The notes below the pieces were generated by a model. The model worked only from the letters and a program-made list of their open reading frames with translations, did no database searches and was not told the origin of the DNA. Below, one piece after another: positions 42,352 to 54,930 of a stretch of 64,000 nucleotides of DNA. Positions within the stretch are counted from its first letter, which is position 1. Every line of letters starts with the position of its first letter. This DNA comes from Hericium rajendrae (lineage: Eukaryota > Basidiomycota > Agaricomycetes > Russulales > Hericiaceae), in NCBI GenBank assembly GCA_033439255.1, contig CM065883.1:310001-374000 (forward strand), in the 5' to 3' direction. The position numbers and the translations under genes are program-made.

Positions 42352-45351
42352 TTAAAAATCATTTTCTTGGACGATGCGCACCAAGTCGTCGAGTAGCTGC
42401 CGCTTCTGGCGCTCGCTAGGGTAGGGGTAACGGGCGCCGTCTAGCAATAGTCTGACTCGTGCAAGAAGCCCGTTTGGACCCTCCAGATGGATGAGGTTCT
42501 CGTCGTATCGACGAACATCTGGAGATACATGCGCACATGAGCATTCAGAAAAAAGAGTAGAAGATAAAAAGCGGACGTACACCTCTTGAACCTGTCAAAT
42601 CCCTCCGACCCCAGCACATCGTGAAACTGCTCAGTCACCTCCCTCTCTCTCCTGACCGCCCCCCTCCTGTTTTCGTACTGCTCATACCCGTTTCCACGTC
42701 TTCTATCGCGCGTTCGTTCCCTCTCTATCTGCCGCTCCCTTTCCCTGCGTTCTCCTCCCTCTCCCACGCTCGCTCCATCGCCTCATGGCCTTGTTGCGAG
42801 GTCCGCCCCGTCCACTCTCGCACCCGGATCTTTGACGGTGCCCACGCGAGTCCCAAACCCAGATCGACCTCCCGCTCCTCCCACCGGCCCGGCACTGGCT
42901 CTTTTTCTCGTTCCTTCCCCTTCCCTCGATCCCTCGTCCGAATCCTCTCTCCCTCATCCACTGTAGCAGCTTCTCTTCTCGTCCTCAACCCCGGTTCGTC
43001 TCGTCTCGTCTTCACCAGCCCTGACTCATCACGTCTGGTCCTCTCCCTCCGTGTCTCCATATCCCGCCTCTCCCTCTCTCTTGTTCTTTCCCTCTCCCTC
43101 AATTTCGCCTCCTGCTCCCGCACATCACTCACCGGCGACCCCCTTCCACTCCCCTCACCACTCACCGCCGGCTCAAAAGCAAACGGCGGCAACACTCCCG
43201 CGCGCAGCCACCCCGCCTTCCGGCCCCACGACCCTCCATTGCTATTCGCAGCCCCCGCACCCGTCCCGCCCGTCGTTGCCGTCGTGCTCTGCGAATTCGC
43301 AGCGTCAGACGCGCCCGTCACATGCGAGAGCAGCGGCGAGTTCGCCTGCTGCGGCGACGGACGCGTGCGCGAGAGCGAGCGCGCGTGGGCCTGTGCGTGG
43401 CTGCGCGAGTGCGGCTGGCGACTGGCCGCGCGGGCGTGTTGGCTCGCCGCCGCAGCCGGATGCGGGTGGCGCGAGGCCCGTGGCGGCGGTGGCACCGCGC
43501 CTGCGCCTGCGCCCGCGCCCGCGCCCTGGGTCATGCTCGCGCTGCGCTGCAGCACCGGCGGCGACCGCTCGAAGTCGAAGCTTGCGTGCCGCCCGGGGCC
43601 GCGGCCATCTTTCGAGTGCGTTCGTGTGCGTAGCATCGGCACGCTCACGATGGGCCGTTCCTTTTCTTTGCCTTTCCAGATCGCCTTCTCTCGTGAGGGT
43701 TCCCGGTCTCGACTCGGCGCGCGACTCCTGCCGCCGAAGATGCGTGGCAGTCCGATGCCAAAGCCGAGTAGAGGAGAGCAGGTCTCGTCGCGCGTTGATG
43801 TGGCAGGTGAAACGCGGGGTGGGGACGACTGCGAGCGTTCTGGGATGCGCATCGATGACGGTGGGGGAAAGACGGAACCTCCTCCCGCCAGCGGGATGGC
43901 CGTGCGAGGTTGTGGAGCGATAATGGCATCGGGGATATCACCGCTGGGATCGTGGCGCTCGGGAGAAATGCTGGCTGGTGCTATTCCAGGGCGTTCCGTT
44001 TAGTATACAAACAACATGTGCAGATCATGAAACAGGGCAAACTCACAAGAGAACAGCCGTCTGCGAGCCTGTGCCCATCCGCTTGGATTTGCTGCTCCGT
44101 TCATATCCCGTGGCGAACCAGGACGCGACCGTCCTCTACCTCGACCCAGAGAAATACCGAATATCTTTGGCCCCTTCTTCCGCTCCTTCGTGTGCTCAAT
44201 AGGCGCGGGAAGCGGGACCGGGACAGGTGGCGAGGGCATACGCGGATCATACTCGTACTGGACACCATTGGGAACCCTGTTGCCATTCGGAACAACCTGC
44301 GGGGTTCGATCGGCTGAGAAGCTAGCGTCGAGATCGATGTATGGATTTTCATACTGCGGAGGTGCTGGGGCGGGCCTGTGGCCATGAAGCATGTGCGCGG
44401 GTGGCCGAGCGCGGTTAGGCCGTGGCGTCGAGGGAGTGATTGTTTTGTCAGTTTCGCTCCCAGTCATGGCAGTCTGATTCGAGAGCGGGCGCGAAGGCGA
44501 ACGGGTGAGCGGCTTGGAAGGATTTCGCGTGGGCATCGAGGTTGTGATGTGGGGAGCATGTGGGCGCGCGGTGCGCGAGGAATAAGGCGATGAATGCATG
44601 TCTGAGGAGGGGGGAAGGAGGATGGGAGTTGTCGGATTCGACAGTGCTTTTAGACCGGGAGTGAGACCGAGAGCGTGAATGAGACGACGAGCGCGAAAAG
44701 AAATCATATATCTAGCCCCTTGTTGGCAGGTGTCAAAGCATATATATGAGGAGACTCACCTTGGCTGTAGTGCTCTGACGTTCGGGAAGGGGATCGCTAG
44801 GGCCTACGGCGCGGTGCATGTCGTATTGATCCAGGCTGAGGTCGTCAAAGTCAAGGCTGTCGACGGGCACTTCTTGAGGATTCTCATACTCCAGGTGTGA
44901 CGCGCGTGAATCGTGTGTGCTCTGTTATATAGCACGCGGTTCCGCGATTAGGACCACGACCGACTGCGAGAATGCGGACGCACCGTTCCTGTGCGACCCG
45001 TGCTGAAGGAGCTTCTGGACGCGGAGCTCTGAGCACGAACGAGTGCTACCGATGATGACCCCAGCTATAGAGAAAGGCAGACAAACACGTGGTAGGCACG
45101 GGAACGAAGTCAGTTAGCAAAGATGGCGGCTTCATGGCAGCCTTGAGGCGACTCACAACTTCTTTAGATAACCTGAATCTGGCGCTCTCCAAGACGCTGA
45201 GAGTAAGCCGACGATTTGTCTTCGCTTGGGCCTTTGATGGCACCTTGGCGATCGCGGTCCGAGATTGGGGATTGGGACCAGTGAGGGAGGTTAGGGAGGC
45301 AGAAGGAGCAAGTGAAGACCGGGAGGTGGACGTCCGGACTGAGCGTGGCAT
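42352..45351 (-). CDS. Large Ser/Arg/Pro-rich protein with conserved C-terminal domain, unknown
   Basis: Function not recognised. Proposed start at 45351 (MPRSVRTSTSRSSLAPSASL), then exons reading SSASRSSFSTGRTGT and HLEYENPQEVPVDSLDFDD. A long disordered middle follows (RPNRARPPAHMLHG, PKIFGISLGRGRGRSRPGS, LGFGIGLPRIFGGRSRAPS, RERERTRERERRDMETRRER). The last two exons form a compact region, EQFHDVLGSEGFDRFKRYV then RRYDENLIHLEGPNGLLARV and SERQKRQLLDDLVRIVQEND. The final splice AGGT|GTACGT to CCAG|ATGTT keeps frame. Repeated KIFG/RIFGG motifs and low-complexity RS/RE tracts suggest a scaffold or nuclear protein, but this is a guess. The 460-codon frame on the opposite strand is a shadow. Confidence 0.6.
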
Positions 45352-46169
45352 GACGGGCGTCCGGTGATGCTAGATCGCAACCTGACCCGTCTGGCCGGCC
45401 GCTATAAATGCACAGTGTTCGAAGGGGGGAGGGCGTTTGTTTGAGGGAAAGTTGGGATGCAATGAGGCAACGGTCAGCATCCGTGAGAAAGGGCCACAGT
45501 CGGTTGCTTCTACACGTGGCCTCCGGCTGTCCTGACCACAACGTCTGAACTTTGTGGAAGTCGAGTCTTCAAGGACGAGAGGAAGGGATGTGGTTGCAGA
45601 TCAAGAGAGCAGCTACAACAAGTTCTGAATCTGACGTTCCGTCTCGATGTTCTTACCGGTAAATGCCGCGTCGCGAAATTGCCACCGTCGGCGTTCTGAC
45701 TCTGAAGAGCGACTTGTCTTCGCAACCGAGGAACAAGGGCGTTCTGCCGAAATTTGACACTTGTAAGTACGTCTTCTCTCTGTTCTCATGACAAGACGCT
45801 GTGATTCTATCATGACATCGAGAGTATCACAGCAGGTGATCCGGCGGAAAGACGACCGCACATTCCAACCGAGTACGACAAAGGTTCGACTGCAATACTA
45901 GGTTGGCAAAGATCTCCACGTGGGCGGCGTCCGATACGTCTTAACATCATTTTGACACGCCGTTGGAATCAGCAAACCATGCCGTGTCGCGTTCGTGTGC
46001 TGATGTTGGCGCCATGTGGTTCAGCCTTGTTCAATATTTACCTGGAAGCATCTCAAGGGATCTGATGGTCAGTACTTGTATGTCCTGCTTGAGGTGGTCA
46101 TTGCATTCGATGTACGTTCGCGAACTCAGAATCATTGCTGTTCTTGCTGATCACGAAATATGGGCCTAG
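45352..46169. other. Spacer, no gene recognised
   Basis: Short accidental frames only. Confidence 0.4.
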
Positions 46170-46870
46170 CTTAGTGTTCATGGGACACGAAGGGTTGCCG
46201 GGGGCGCTGACTAACAACGTGTCCCGGGACACGTTACGGCACGTGACGCGGCGGCGGATCGGGGAGGCGTCGGGCGACGTTCGCGACGGCGACCGAGGCG
46301 GCGGGCACGCGTCGGAGACGGCGGGGACGACCGAGGAACCCGTGCACCGAGGCAGCGGGGCGAGAAATGAATTTTGATGGATTTTAGCGCCGCCAGGAAC
46401 GCCGGAATCGACTGCCCGATGTGGCTGCATGTCCCAAGGACACGAGAAATCGAGTTTTTCATGGGACACGCTCCCCTGCCAACGGAAGGTGCCGGGCCAG
46501 CCAAAATAGCATGTCCCATGGATGCCTAAGGTCCTGGTTTTTCTCTGGGACACGGTCGGCAGCGTGCCGAGCAGGGTTCTAGACGTGATGCGGGCAGGAA
46601 CTTAGGTAAAAGGGCCAGATTCGGCAAAAATGGCGACTCGGACACGTTTTTGCGCCCTCCCCTTCGCGCGAAAAATGTCATTTTTTGCCCACACGTAGCT
46701 ACATACTGGGTGCACATCTCTGCCAAAAATAGCGGTGGAAGAGGGAGTATCGAGCGACTTGCGCCGTGGACGACGTCCGGAGGCGGTCGCCGGGCATCTC
46801 GGGCGAAGGTCGGACTAGGGTTAGGACCCTGACTAAGCTGACTCACACCGTGTCCCAGCGCGAACTAAAC
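46170..46870. repeat. Non-coding element built on TGGGACAC/GTGTCCCA words
   Basis: Seven or more TGGGACAC or GTGTCCC words occur in about 700 bases: near 46183, 46219 (palindrome GTGTCCCGGGACAC), 46430, 46460, 46511, 46547 and 46853. The first and last lie in opposite orientation at the two ends, like terminal inverted repeats. The interior is GC-rich in its left part and shows no exon chain. It looks like a non-autonomous mobile element or a protein-binding array. Confidence 0.5.
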
Positions 46871-47340
46871 ATAGCTTTCTGTGTCGTCTCATCAGAGACC
46901 ACTGTTTGCTATTCATGGACTAGACTTCCGTCACGTTCGGATGCTTCTATGACGCTTGACCCACAGGAGCTCTTCCGAAATGACTCATGTCGTTCCACGC
47001 AGGCCAGCCCGCCTGGGACCCAGAAATATTTTCAGTCGCACTCAGCGGATTTTAGTACGAGACTCGGCCGAGCGAGCAAGATCGTTTTGAATTTCCCGGA
47101 CCACGGCCTTTTGAGGTGGCTGTCGATCGATTGCGCCGATCAAGAATCTGCATTGCCAAGGTCTCGTTCCCGGAAAGCGTCTAACTTGAAGTGCCTGTCT
47201 TTTGCAGGGCAACGTGGAGCAGAGCAAGATGTATGAAAATTTCTGACTCTTGACTTGTGCCTTCAGGTAATCAACAGTCTTGATACGGCAAAGCGTCTGC
47301 GATCGTCCATGAGCCTCTTCCGACTGGCAGAGGACGAGAG

Positions 47341-47349
47341 TATATATAA
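47341..47349 (+). promoter_or_regulatory. TATA box of the P450 gene
   Basis: TATATATAA lies about 50 bases upstream of the P450 start codon, a usual position relative to a short 5' UTR in fungi. Confidence 0.5.
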
Positions 47350-47394
47350 TGTTGTCTTTCAAAATTTCTCTCTTGCTCACTTTGCGCGCCCACC

Positions 47395-49417
47395 ATGATG
47401 GCTTCATCTGCCGCCGAATTTATCGTCTTAAATCCCTTCCTCATATCTGGTTTCCTCTTCACCCTCTACTTCATCTCCATGCCACTTACCAACTATTTTT
47501 TTCACCCCTCCGCGGTATCCCTGGGCCTTGTTATGCCGCAATTTCCGATCTCTGGCTTATCACGGAGACCATGCGCTTCCGGAGCTGCAAAACTGTGCAC
47601 TGGCTTTTTGAGACTTATGGTCCTATCGTGCGCGTTGGGCCCAATAGCGTTGTATTCCATGACTACAAGACTGCGAAGGAAGTGTACAAGTTCGACAAGG
47701 GCGAGAAGTACAAGGCGTTGCGCATGTAAGTCTCGCGTTGTCTGTCAAACTTTCTGTCAGGATAGCTGATCTCGTGTCTTGTAAAGGATCGTCGGAGGAA
47801 AGGAACATGACCATGCGTGAGCCCTCTTCATCTCGCCACATGGTCATTGTATCTGACGTATCTCTCAGTATGACCACCCTTGGCCGGGCGGAGCACGCAG
47901 TGAAGAGAAAGGCATTTGCGTCCCATTACACTGCGGCTAACCTCGCGCTTTTCCAACCCGAATTTCACCAATGCATCCTTGAACTCACTAGTGTATGTAC
48001 CTTTGCATTGTTAGTATCTCCGCGAACTGCTCGGTGCTGACCATCATTCTCCAGATCCTCCGCAACATCGAAGCGCGCGCGCCTGTCGACTGTCTCGACC
48101 TCTTTCACCAGCTGCTGCATGACATCACGTCCAGGATATCCTTCAACACCCCCAGCACCGCCCTCGCCGCTTGGTCCCGTGCATTCCACGATCAGACGAG
48201 CGCGAAAGACCCTGTATCGGAGGCCGTTGGGCATTTCCCGAAGTTTGCGCTCTTGGTGCGTCCTGTGCATTACGAACGATCATTCAGAAACTGATGTTTC
48301 AATTGCAGCGAGGAAGCATGCCGAAATGGGTTTGGAACATCGTTCGACGGTACCCAAACCAGCGTTGGCGTCAATTCTGCGATTGTAGTCAGATCATGGA
48401 GAGCGTGAGTTTTCTCCGATGCGCAGCCCGCAAACGAGCATGCTGACCCCACCAAACGCGGCCAGGTTGTCAACAAAGAGATATCGGAAATGCGTTCGGC
48501 TAATCCTATAAAGTCTCAATCCGACAGCATTCGTGATGAGCTCAATGGCAGCTACGGCGAGGTGCAAGAAAAGATCCCGTTGCTTGAGCGGCTCCTTAGA
48601 AGTGACGTCCTGTCAGACTCCGACGTCACAGCGGAAATGATGAGCCATCTGTAAATCGATTCCTTAATCCTGTAGCAATGACGTTGACTTCCCATCCTTC
48701 AGAATCGCTGCCCTTGATACCTCGGCAGTAATGCTTTCCTTCCTTTGTTGGGAGCTCTCCCGCCGCCCCGATGTAGTGCAGAATTTACGAGCGGAACTCG
48801 TCAACGTCACATCGGACGCAGGAACGATACCTTCTATCTCTGAGCTCAACAGATTACCGTACCTCAATGCGTTCATACGAGAAGGTAAGTTTCACAGCCC
48901 GGTCACCTCGTGCATCGATTCTTGCTGACTCCTGGTGCTCCAGGTCTACGTATTACGGCGCCGGACCCGGCACCCTTGACCGCGTCGTCCCCGCCTCATC
49001 GACGCCCTTCGACATTCTCGGTCATGTACTCCCGCCGGGCACCATTGTCGCAACCCAGGCTTGGACCTCGCACCGCGATCCCTCCATCTTCCCCGCGCCG
49101 TATGCGTTCGAGCCGGGACGCTGGCTGGACGGTGACACCGCTGCCATGACGGCGGAGATGATGCCCTTCGGGCTGGGAGCACGTATCTGTGGTGGGATGC
49201 ACCTCGCGCAGATGACGCTGAGGATGGTGATCGTAGAGATTGTAAGGAATTTCGAGGTCAACGCGGCACCGGAGACAACGGAGGCGAGTATGGAGGTATG
49301 CCATAGCTTTGTGCGTGCTTTTTTTGTTGTTGGCTTCGAGACTGATGCTGGTTGGTGTAGATTATATTCCCGAAGGGTATGAAGTGTCGGCTGGTGTTCA
49401 AACCGAGAGCAGTGTAA
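47395..49417 (+). CDS. Cytochrome P450 monooxygenase, copy A (two apparent frame breaks)
   Basis: Membrane-anchored fungal P450. An N-terminal hydrophobic anchor (FLISGFLFTLYFISMPL) is followed by SPLRGIPGPCYAAISDLWLI, ETYGPIVRVGPNSVVFHD and GRAEHAVKRKAFASHYTAAN. The I-helix reads LIAALDTSAVMLSFLCWELS and the K-helix ExxR is EGLR. VVPASSTPFDILGHVLPPGT and the haem-binding loop FGLGARICGG with its Cys ligand follow; a final exon ends KCRLVFKPRAV. About nine introns. Frame is lost at a run of seven T (47496-47502) between the anchor and SPLRGIPGP, and near 48953 (ATTA, where ATTTA would restore RIYGAGPGTLDRVV). It belongs to the same family as the P450 at 59830. Confidence 0.85.
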
Positions 49418-50175
49418 CATCGCTGATCTGTCTGAAGACTTTCTTGTATGTTTTAACTTCTTGTACCAGGATCAAATGTAATAATTTCGTAAATTTGGCT
49501 CACTCTGCTATCCCTAACGAGGTGAACAGTTTCTGGCAGGACGCGACGCGAGCGACCCTGCTGCGTTCAACCAATGCAGACGGCGCATCCTGGATCTAGA
49601 TTTAATGGTTAGTCCGACACGGAGATAAATTAGGTCATGACATTACGACAAACCAGCGCGACATGACAAGCGCTTCTGACATCATGGACAAACATAGTCG
49701 GCCCGTGGATACATTGAATAGATCAAGATCGACTACTTGAGATCCTCCGCAACTTGCTTCATTCATTTGAACATGGATCGACAAGTCCAATATATTTTTG
49801 ATTACCCGCCGCCGTAGTCCACTCCACCGCGCCATGAAGACAGTTGCTGCGTATACATGATGAGGAGCTGTTCTCCTCCTACTCGCAGCCCGGTAGCGTG
49901 GATGGTCACCGCCGCACAATACAGCTCGCATCTCCGAATCTTGCTTTTCATGCTTTTAGACATTGCGGCGCGAGACGGATCGCAAAAAACCTCGCTGCGC
50001 GTCCCTAGCCGAGCCCTCCTCCATTCATCCCGCAGCTCGGCACTATCCACCATCCCTGACGGGAAATGATATATACACGCGAGGTATGCAAACACACACT
50101 CTGTGTCAGCCTCTCGCTCACATCCACCTGTCCTGTTCTTCCCATTACACTTGTTAATCGTATACAGAATCTACC
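49418..50175. other. Spacer, no gene recognised
   Basis: No exon-like frame. A TATATA word at about 50070 lies roughly 105 bases before the methyltransferase start. Confidence 0.5.
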
Positions 50176-52057
50176 ATGCCCGCCAAGAAAGACATTGAGA
50201 AACGGGCCAAGACAGACATCGAGAAACGCAAGGCCGACGTGCGTGCGCTGCTCGCGCTCATCAACTCGTCTGCCGAGGATGCAATGGCGTCCTGGGAGCA
50301 CGACGAGGGCACCGTGCCCGGCTCGATGACGAGCCAGAGGACACCTCGCCGTCGCCTGCGCTGCTGCGCTCGATGCGCGTGCTCGACGGCGCATGCTATC
50401 AGCTCACCTACCTCCTCAGGCCGACGTTCATGTCGTCCATAAACGTGAGCACGTCACTCTAGAATTCCTGAGGACATGAATTTGAGCTCTGCCGCGGCGC
50501 TGTAGCAAGCTTGGGGCCTGATCGAGGCTGCGTGCGTGCGCGTCGCGATCCACAGCAAGGCTGCGGATTTCTTGAACGACAAGCCGGACGGCGTGCACAT
50601 CAACGAGATCGCGAAGAACGCGGGCCTCGATGCGGACAAACTGGGACGCATCTTGAGGATGCTCACAATGAAGCACGTTTTCCGCGAAGGTGCGTCATGT
50701 TTCCGCCTACGAACCTGTGCGATCTTAACTCACTATGCGCGTGTGTTATTCTAGTTTCAAAGGATGTCTTTGCGAACAACCGCGGCTCTTACGCCCTACG
50801 TGCTTCTGACCCCCGATGTGCTTTCCTTGGCTTCATGGTGGACGAGGTCAACAAATACGGGTTCTCAACATGTACGACGCCCTCGCTGATCCGGAGTATG
50901 GCCCGTCGCGCGACGATAAGCGGTCCGTGTTCAGCTGGGGCATTCGAAACGAGATGCCAAATGCGAACATGTTTGAATGGTACAATAAGCACGTAGGTTT
51001 CGTTGGCCTTCAGAAAAGTCTTGTGTGATGCTGATCGACTATAACAGCCAGAGTTGTTCAATGTGAGATATCATTGAATCTGATTTGCCTTTCACGAACT
51101 GACGCGTAGCGCAGCGTTTCAGCCGTGCCATGACTGCGATCAAGCTTGGACTCATCAATGAGTGTAAGCCAAATTGCGTTTTCACCCAAAGCTATGGTTC
51201 TCATATTTTCATTTGTAGTCTATCCAGTGGCATCTCTTCCTGCAGATGCGAAATGGTGCGATGTCGGTGGCGGAATGGGCGGGGCACTCGTCCATGTTGC
51301 GAACGCGAACCCCAAGCTTCGCATGACACTGCAGGACATGCCGCACGTCGTTGACCAGGCTAGACAGGTAAGACTTTTAAAGGATTCCCTCGAACAGGTG
51401 TCTGACGACTTCTTGTCGTGAAGCATATGTTGAAAGAGTGTCCTCAGCAAGTCAAGGGAGGCCGAGTGTCCTTCGTGCCGATTGATTTCATGAAGGAGCC
51501 TCCGGTCCCGGATCAGGACATCTATTACGTGCGTATGGAGTTCCCAAACAAAAGAGGCTGATTGGATATCTAACAGATGAGGTTCATCGTCCACGACTGG
51601 CCCGATGCCAACGTGCTCAACATCATGAGGAACGTCCGCAAAGCGATGAAGCCCTCAAGCCGCTACCTTATCCGTAAGGTACCCCAACCTGGGCGCTCAC
51701 CCGTGCTCACGCGCCGGTCCATCTACAGATGATCTTGTGCTCCCAGTCCCGACCGAAAAGGGAGCCAGCCAGAGCAAGAACGTCAGTGCGCCTGCGCAGA
51801 ATGCCCCGCCGCCGTTGCTGCCGAACTACGGCGCGGGCGGAACCAGGCCTTTCCTTGCCGACATCAATATAATGACTGTGCTCAATGCAAGGGAGCGCTC
51901 TGTTCAAGATGTCGTGCATCTTGCGTACGTTCTCCGCCTTCTGGGTAAAAGAGGTCGCTGAACTGTTCCTTGGGATCTAGAAACCAAGTGGGATTGGAGT
52001 TTGTGCGGTTCTGGGATGGGGTAGAGACCGGCGCCATAGAACTAAAAGCGGCTTGAT
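50176..52057 (+). CDS. SAM-dependent O-methyltransferase (plant-OMT-like family), two apparent frame breaks
   Basis: Class I SAM-dependent O-methyltransferase with an N-terminal dimerisation/winged-helix region. Blocks: KRKADVRALLALINSSAEDA, EPEDTSPSPALLRSMRVLDG, AWGLIEAACVRVAIHSKAAD, INEIAKNAGLDADKLGRILR, KDVFANNRGSYALRASDP, RSVFSWGIRNEMPNANMFEW, then the SAM-binding loop CDVGGGMGGALVHVANANPK, DMPHVVDQAR, and MRFIVHDWPDANVLNIMRNV with the catalytic His. The last exon gives NQVGLEFVRFWDGVETGAIE, LKAA and the stop at 52057. Frame breaks lie near the CCC at 50316-50318 and near 50867. The substrate is unknown; fungal relatives often sit in secondary-metabolite clusters. Confidence 0.83.
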
Positions 52058-52898
52058 GCGGGCGAGGTTGGACCCTGTTGTGGAAGCTTCATCGTCAACA
52101 GCAGCGCAAAGAGTAGCGTTTAGTTTAGGCTTGAGCAATTCAACATTGTCTTGCCGATATCAAGATAAGCCGCACTCGCTTTCCTGATTTTCGGAATGTC
52201 CGCGCTTGTCCCCGCGCGCCAAAGCGTGTCTGCCGAAGGGGGATATGGGTCCAAGGATGTGCTCTTCGCCACATTTCTATCACCGACTCATCTGAGGACA
52301 AAGTTCGTCAATCATGCATCCACGGTGACTGTCGTGCTGAAATCAGCGACATGAGACAGAAATTTTTGCTTTCCCAGCATTTCCGCGGCTTCACACTACT
52401 TACAATAGCAATGCCACACAGGGTCGTAGCTGACAATTAGACTAGACAACCTTTTGTCCCTTATGCACAGCCATTCTCTTCGACATACTTACAAATTGAT
52501 GATAGTCTTTTCTTACGTCGTTTCATGATCCCGCGTGGCAATTCCGGAGCTGGCGCCGTCTCGCTACCATCTCCGTCAACGAGGACGACTCAAACCCACC
52601 TTTCTTGATTTGCTGAGTGGATGCCCCCTCATTCCAAGATCGCCACTGCACCGCCTGTGATTGTCGCGAAAGTCGTCCGGAATTTTTGTTGTTTCAGGAT
52701 TCCAGCGATTTCATTATCCAGGACCTTCCTTCTAGCGCTCGTGAACAAAACAGACCCTTGTTGTCTTCCCTTGTACCCCCGACAGATCGCTGCGTCCGTA
52801 TAAAGCTCTGGGTCGGGCGCATATGCCCCCGCAATAGATATACAGCGGAACCTACAGATAGACGGCCAGTTCACAGCGCGCACGAGTGACGAGGTATA
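52058..52898. other. Spacer, no gene recognised
   Basis: No convincing exon on either strand between the methyltransferase stop and the next start codon. Confidence 0.5.
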
Positions 52899-54686
52899 AT
52901 GTCCACCTATTTCCCGCACGTCGATGTCGGAGCGCTCCAGGCGCTCGCTGCGGCGGCGGCGGCGGCGGAACACACCTCGCGTCTCAGCAGGAACGCACCG
53001 CCGGTGGTGAAGAAAAGCGGGAAGGGGAAGGGAAAGGCTCGCGTGCAGGATACGAGGATGTCTACCCCAAGAGTGACGAGGTGGAAAGACACGATGTGGG
53101 CAGGTGAGAAGGTGCGCTCTGTTCGTGCGATCATCGTCGACTTTCCTTGACTCTTTTGGACGTGGCTTGGGCAGATGATTTTGCTCGAATTCGATCCTCA
53201 GACGGTGCCATTGGGACCCCATTGCATGCTGGCACACTTTCCGCGAGGGCGACCGACATTTACGACTAAAGCTCTTGTAAGGACGTTATTCCAAGCATTG
53301 GATATTGTCTCATGTGGCCTATACAGGTAGGCATGACCTCGGTCGTGCGAGACGGCGCGCAGGTCCTCGCGCCGAAGATTTACGGATACTACGACAACGT
53401 GCCAAACCCCGTAAATGCGGAAGTCGTGCTCATGGAGATGGTATGTTGGCCCTCCCGTCCGCCACACGGAACGATCTTCACTGACCACAGCCGTACACCA
53501 CGCATCTTAGCTCCCTGGAGAGACGCTGGAGGAGATCTGGATGCAGCTGAAGCCGCGGCAGGTCATGACAATCTGCGCACGATTAGGCGAGCTGCTCGTC
53601 AAGCTTTTCAACTGCCGCAGCCCTCTCATCTGCTCTGAAACGAACATCCCCGATTCACCACCCGTCAACCACTCCCACTTCCACCGCGGCGTTCTCCTCG
53701 CGCCCATCTTCGAAACAGGGCCTTTGGCTCGAATGGAGCCCCAAGAGGCGCTTACATCTACCCATGACTATCTCCTCGCCCTCTCGAAACGGCCCGAGCG
53801 CGTCTTCGGCCCCAAGGGCACTCCTGCATCCCTCGCCGCGCGCGACGCCGCCTGGCCAGGCGAAGCGCCACCCACCGACGCCGACATCGCGCTGGTACGC
53901 GAAACGTGGAACCGCCTGGGCTCGCTCATCCCGTATCACTCCGGTGGCTTCTACATCCCGGGCTCGCTCACGCCCGACGCGCGCAACACCGCATACACGG
54001 TCCTGCAGAGCAAGGAGTACGGCATCCGGCACACAGACATGGAACTCGCGCGTTTCGTCGTGCGCTGGGCGCGCCCAGGCGACGAGACGAGCGACTGCAC
54101 GCTCGCGCTCACGGGCTGGGAGCACGCGCACCGCGCGCCGCTCTGGGCGTGCGCGCGCCTGCCGCCGTGGCTCGCGCCCGCGCCGCACCCGCGCGAGGTG
54201 CTCACGTGGGAGAGCCAGCGCTCGGTGCGCGCGTACGTGTTCCACAGCGTGTTCCGCGGGCTGCCCGCCGGGTGGGAGTGGGTCGTCGCGCATGTGTTCG
54301 GCGCGACGGAGCGCTGGTTCGAGGGCGTGCTCGGCGCGCACTGGGCGTTCCGCGATACGGCGGAGGTGCTCCTGTTGCGCCTGCGCGCGCACTGGATGTG
54401 CGAGCGCCCGGACGTGCCGTTCCCGCTGGAGGTCGGCGGGCCGTATTTGAGCCGCGTGTGGGCGCGGATGGCGGGCGCGAAGGCGGGCGGGGGCAAGGCG
54501 ATTGCGCCGGGCGATGGCGGGGGGAGAGACGGCGTCGATGCGCGGGAGATGCTGTTCAGGACGCGGAACTTCGTGGAGGAGGTGCGGGTCGCGATGAACG
54601 CCTTTGCGCCCTCGCTGAACGTACCTGATAATGGGGCATGGCAGAGTTTGCATAGAGGCGTCCTTAGCGCAGACGACGTCGACTGA
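52899..54686 (+). CDS. Aminoglycoside-phosphotransferase-like (kinase-fold) protein
   Basis: Basidiomycete protein resembling the APH/choline-kinase fold. Start at 52899 (MSTYFPHVDVGALQALAAAA). Exons join in frame as TMWAGEK|MILLEFDPQTVPLGPH, TFTTKAL|VGMTSVVRDGAQVLAPK, then VNAEVVLMEM|LPGETLEEIW, and a long last exon. In it, IRHTDMELARFVVRWARPGD and LALTGWEHAHRAPLWACARL stand where active APH enzymes have the H-x-D...N and D-W-E catalytic motifs. The metal-binding Asp of DWE is Gly here, and no clear brace HGD is visible. The catalytic set therefore looks incomplete, and it may bind a ligand or act as a pseudokinase. Family assignment is by motif layout only. Confidence 0.6.
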
Positions 54687-54930
54687 TAGGATGAGATAGT
54701 CCTAGCCCTGAATTCGGCAGCCGTGTCTATACTTGCACAACAAAAGCAGAGCCGGGAGGTAGGAGGTATGCAGGAAGGAGCGTGGGGATCTATAGCCATA
54801 TTATAAGATGTCTCCGGAACACTTATTGTATACCCTGTGTAGCATACTAATGGTTACGACAACATTCATATACTGCATGCATGCAATTTCTAATCCGACT
54901 GGCAGCCTGATCTGCTCAGTGGAACTCTGG

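Noticed and set aside
42621-44003. 460-codon plus-strand open frame
   Set aside because: Opposite to the Ser/Arg-rich gene. Its length comes from GC-rich low-complexity codons; the minus strand has splice-consistent exons and a conserved C-terminal region.
47395-49417. Calling P450 copy A a pseudogene
   Set aside because: Only one-base differences in short homopolymers; all catalytic motifs are intact and other essential genes show the same kind of break.
53480-53560. Frame break in the APH-like gene before EEIW
   Set aside because: The acceptor CTTAG|CTCCCTGG gives LPGETLEEIW in frame.
53655-54653. 332-codon minus-strand frame and other long frames over the APH-like gene
   Set aside because: Arg/His-rich shadow frames of a GC-rich exon; the plus-strand reading has motif structure and consistent splicing.
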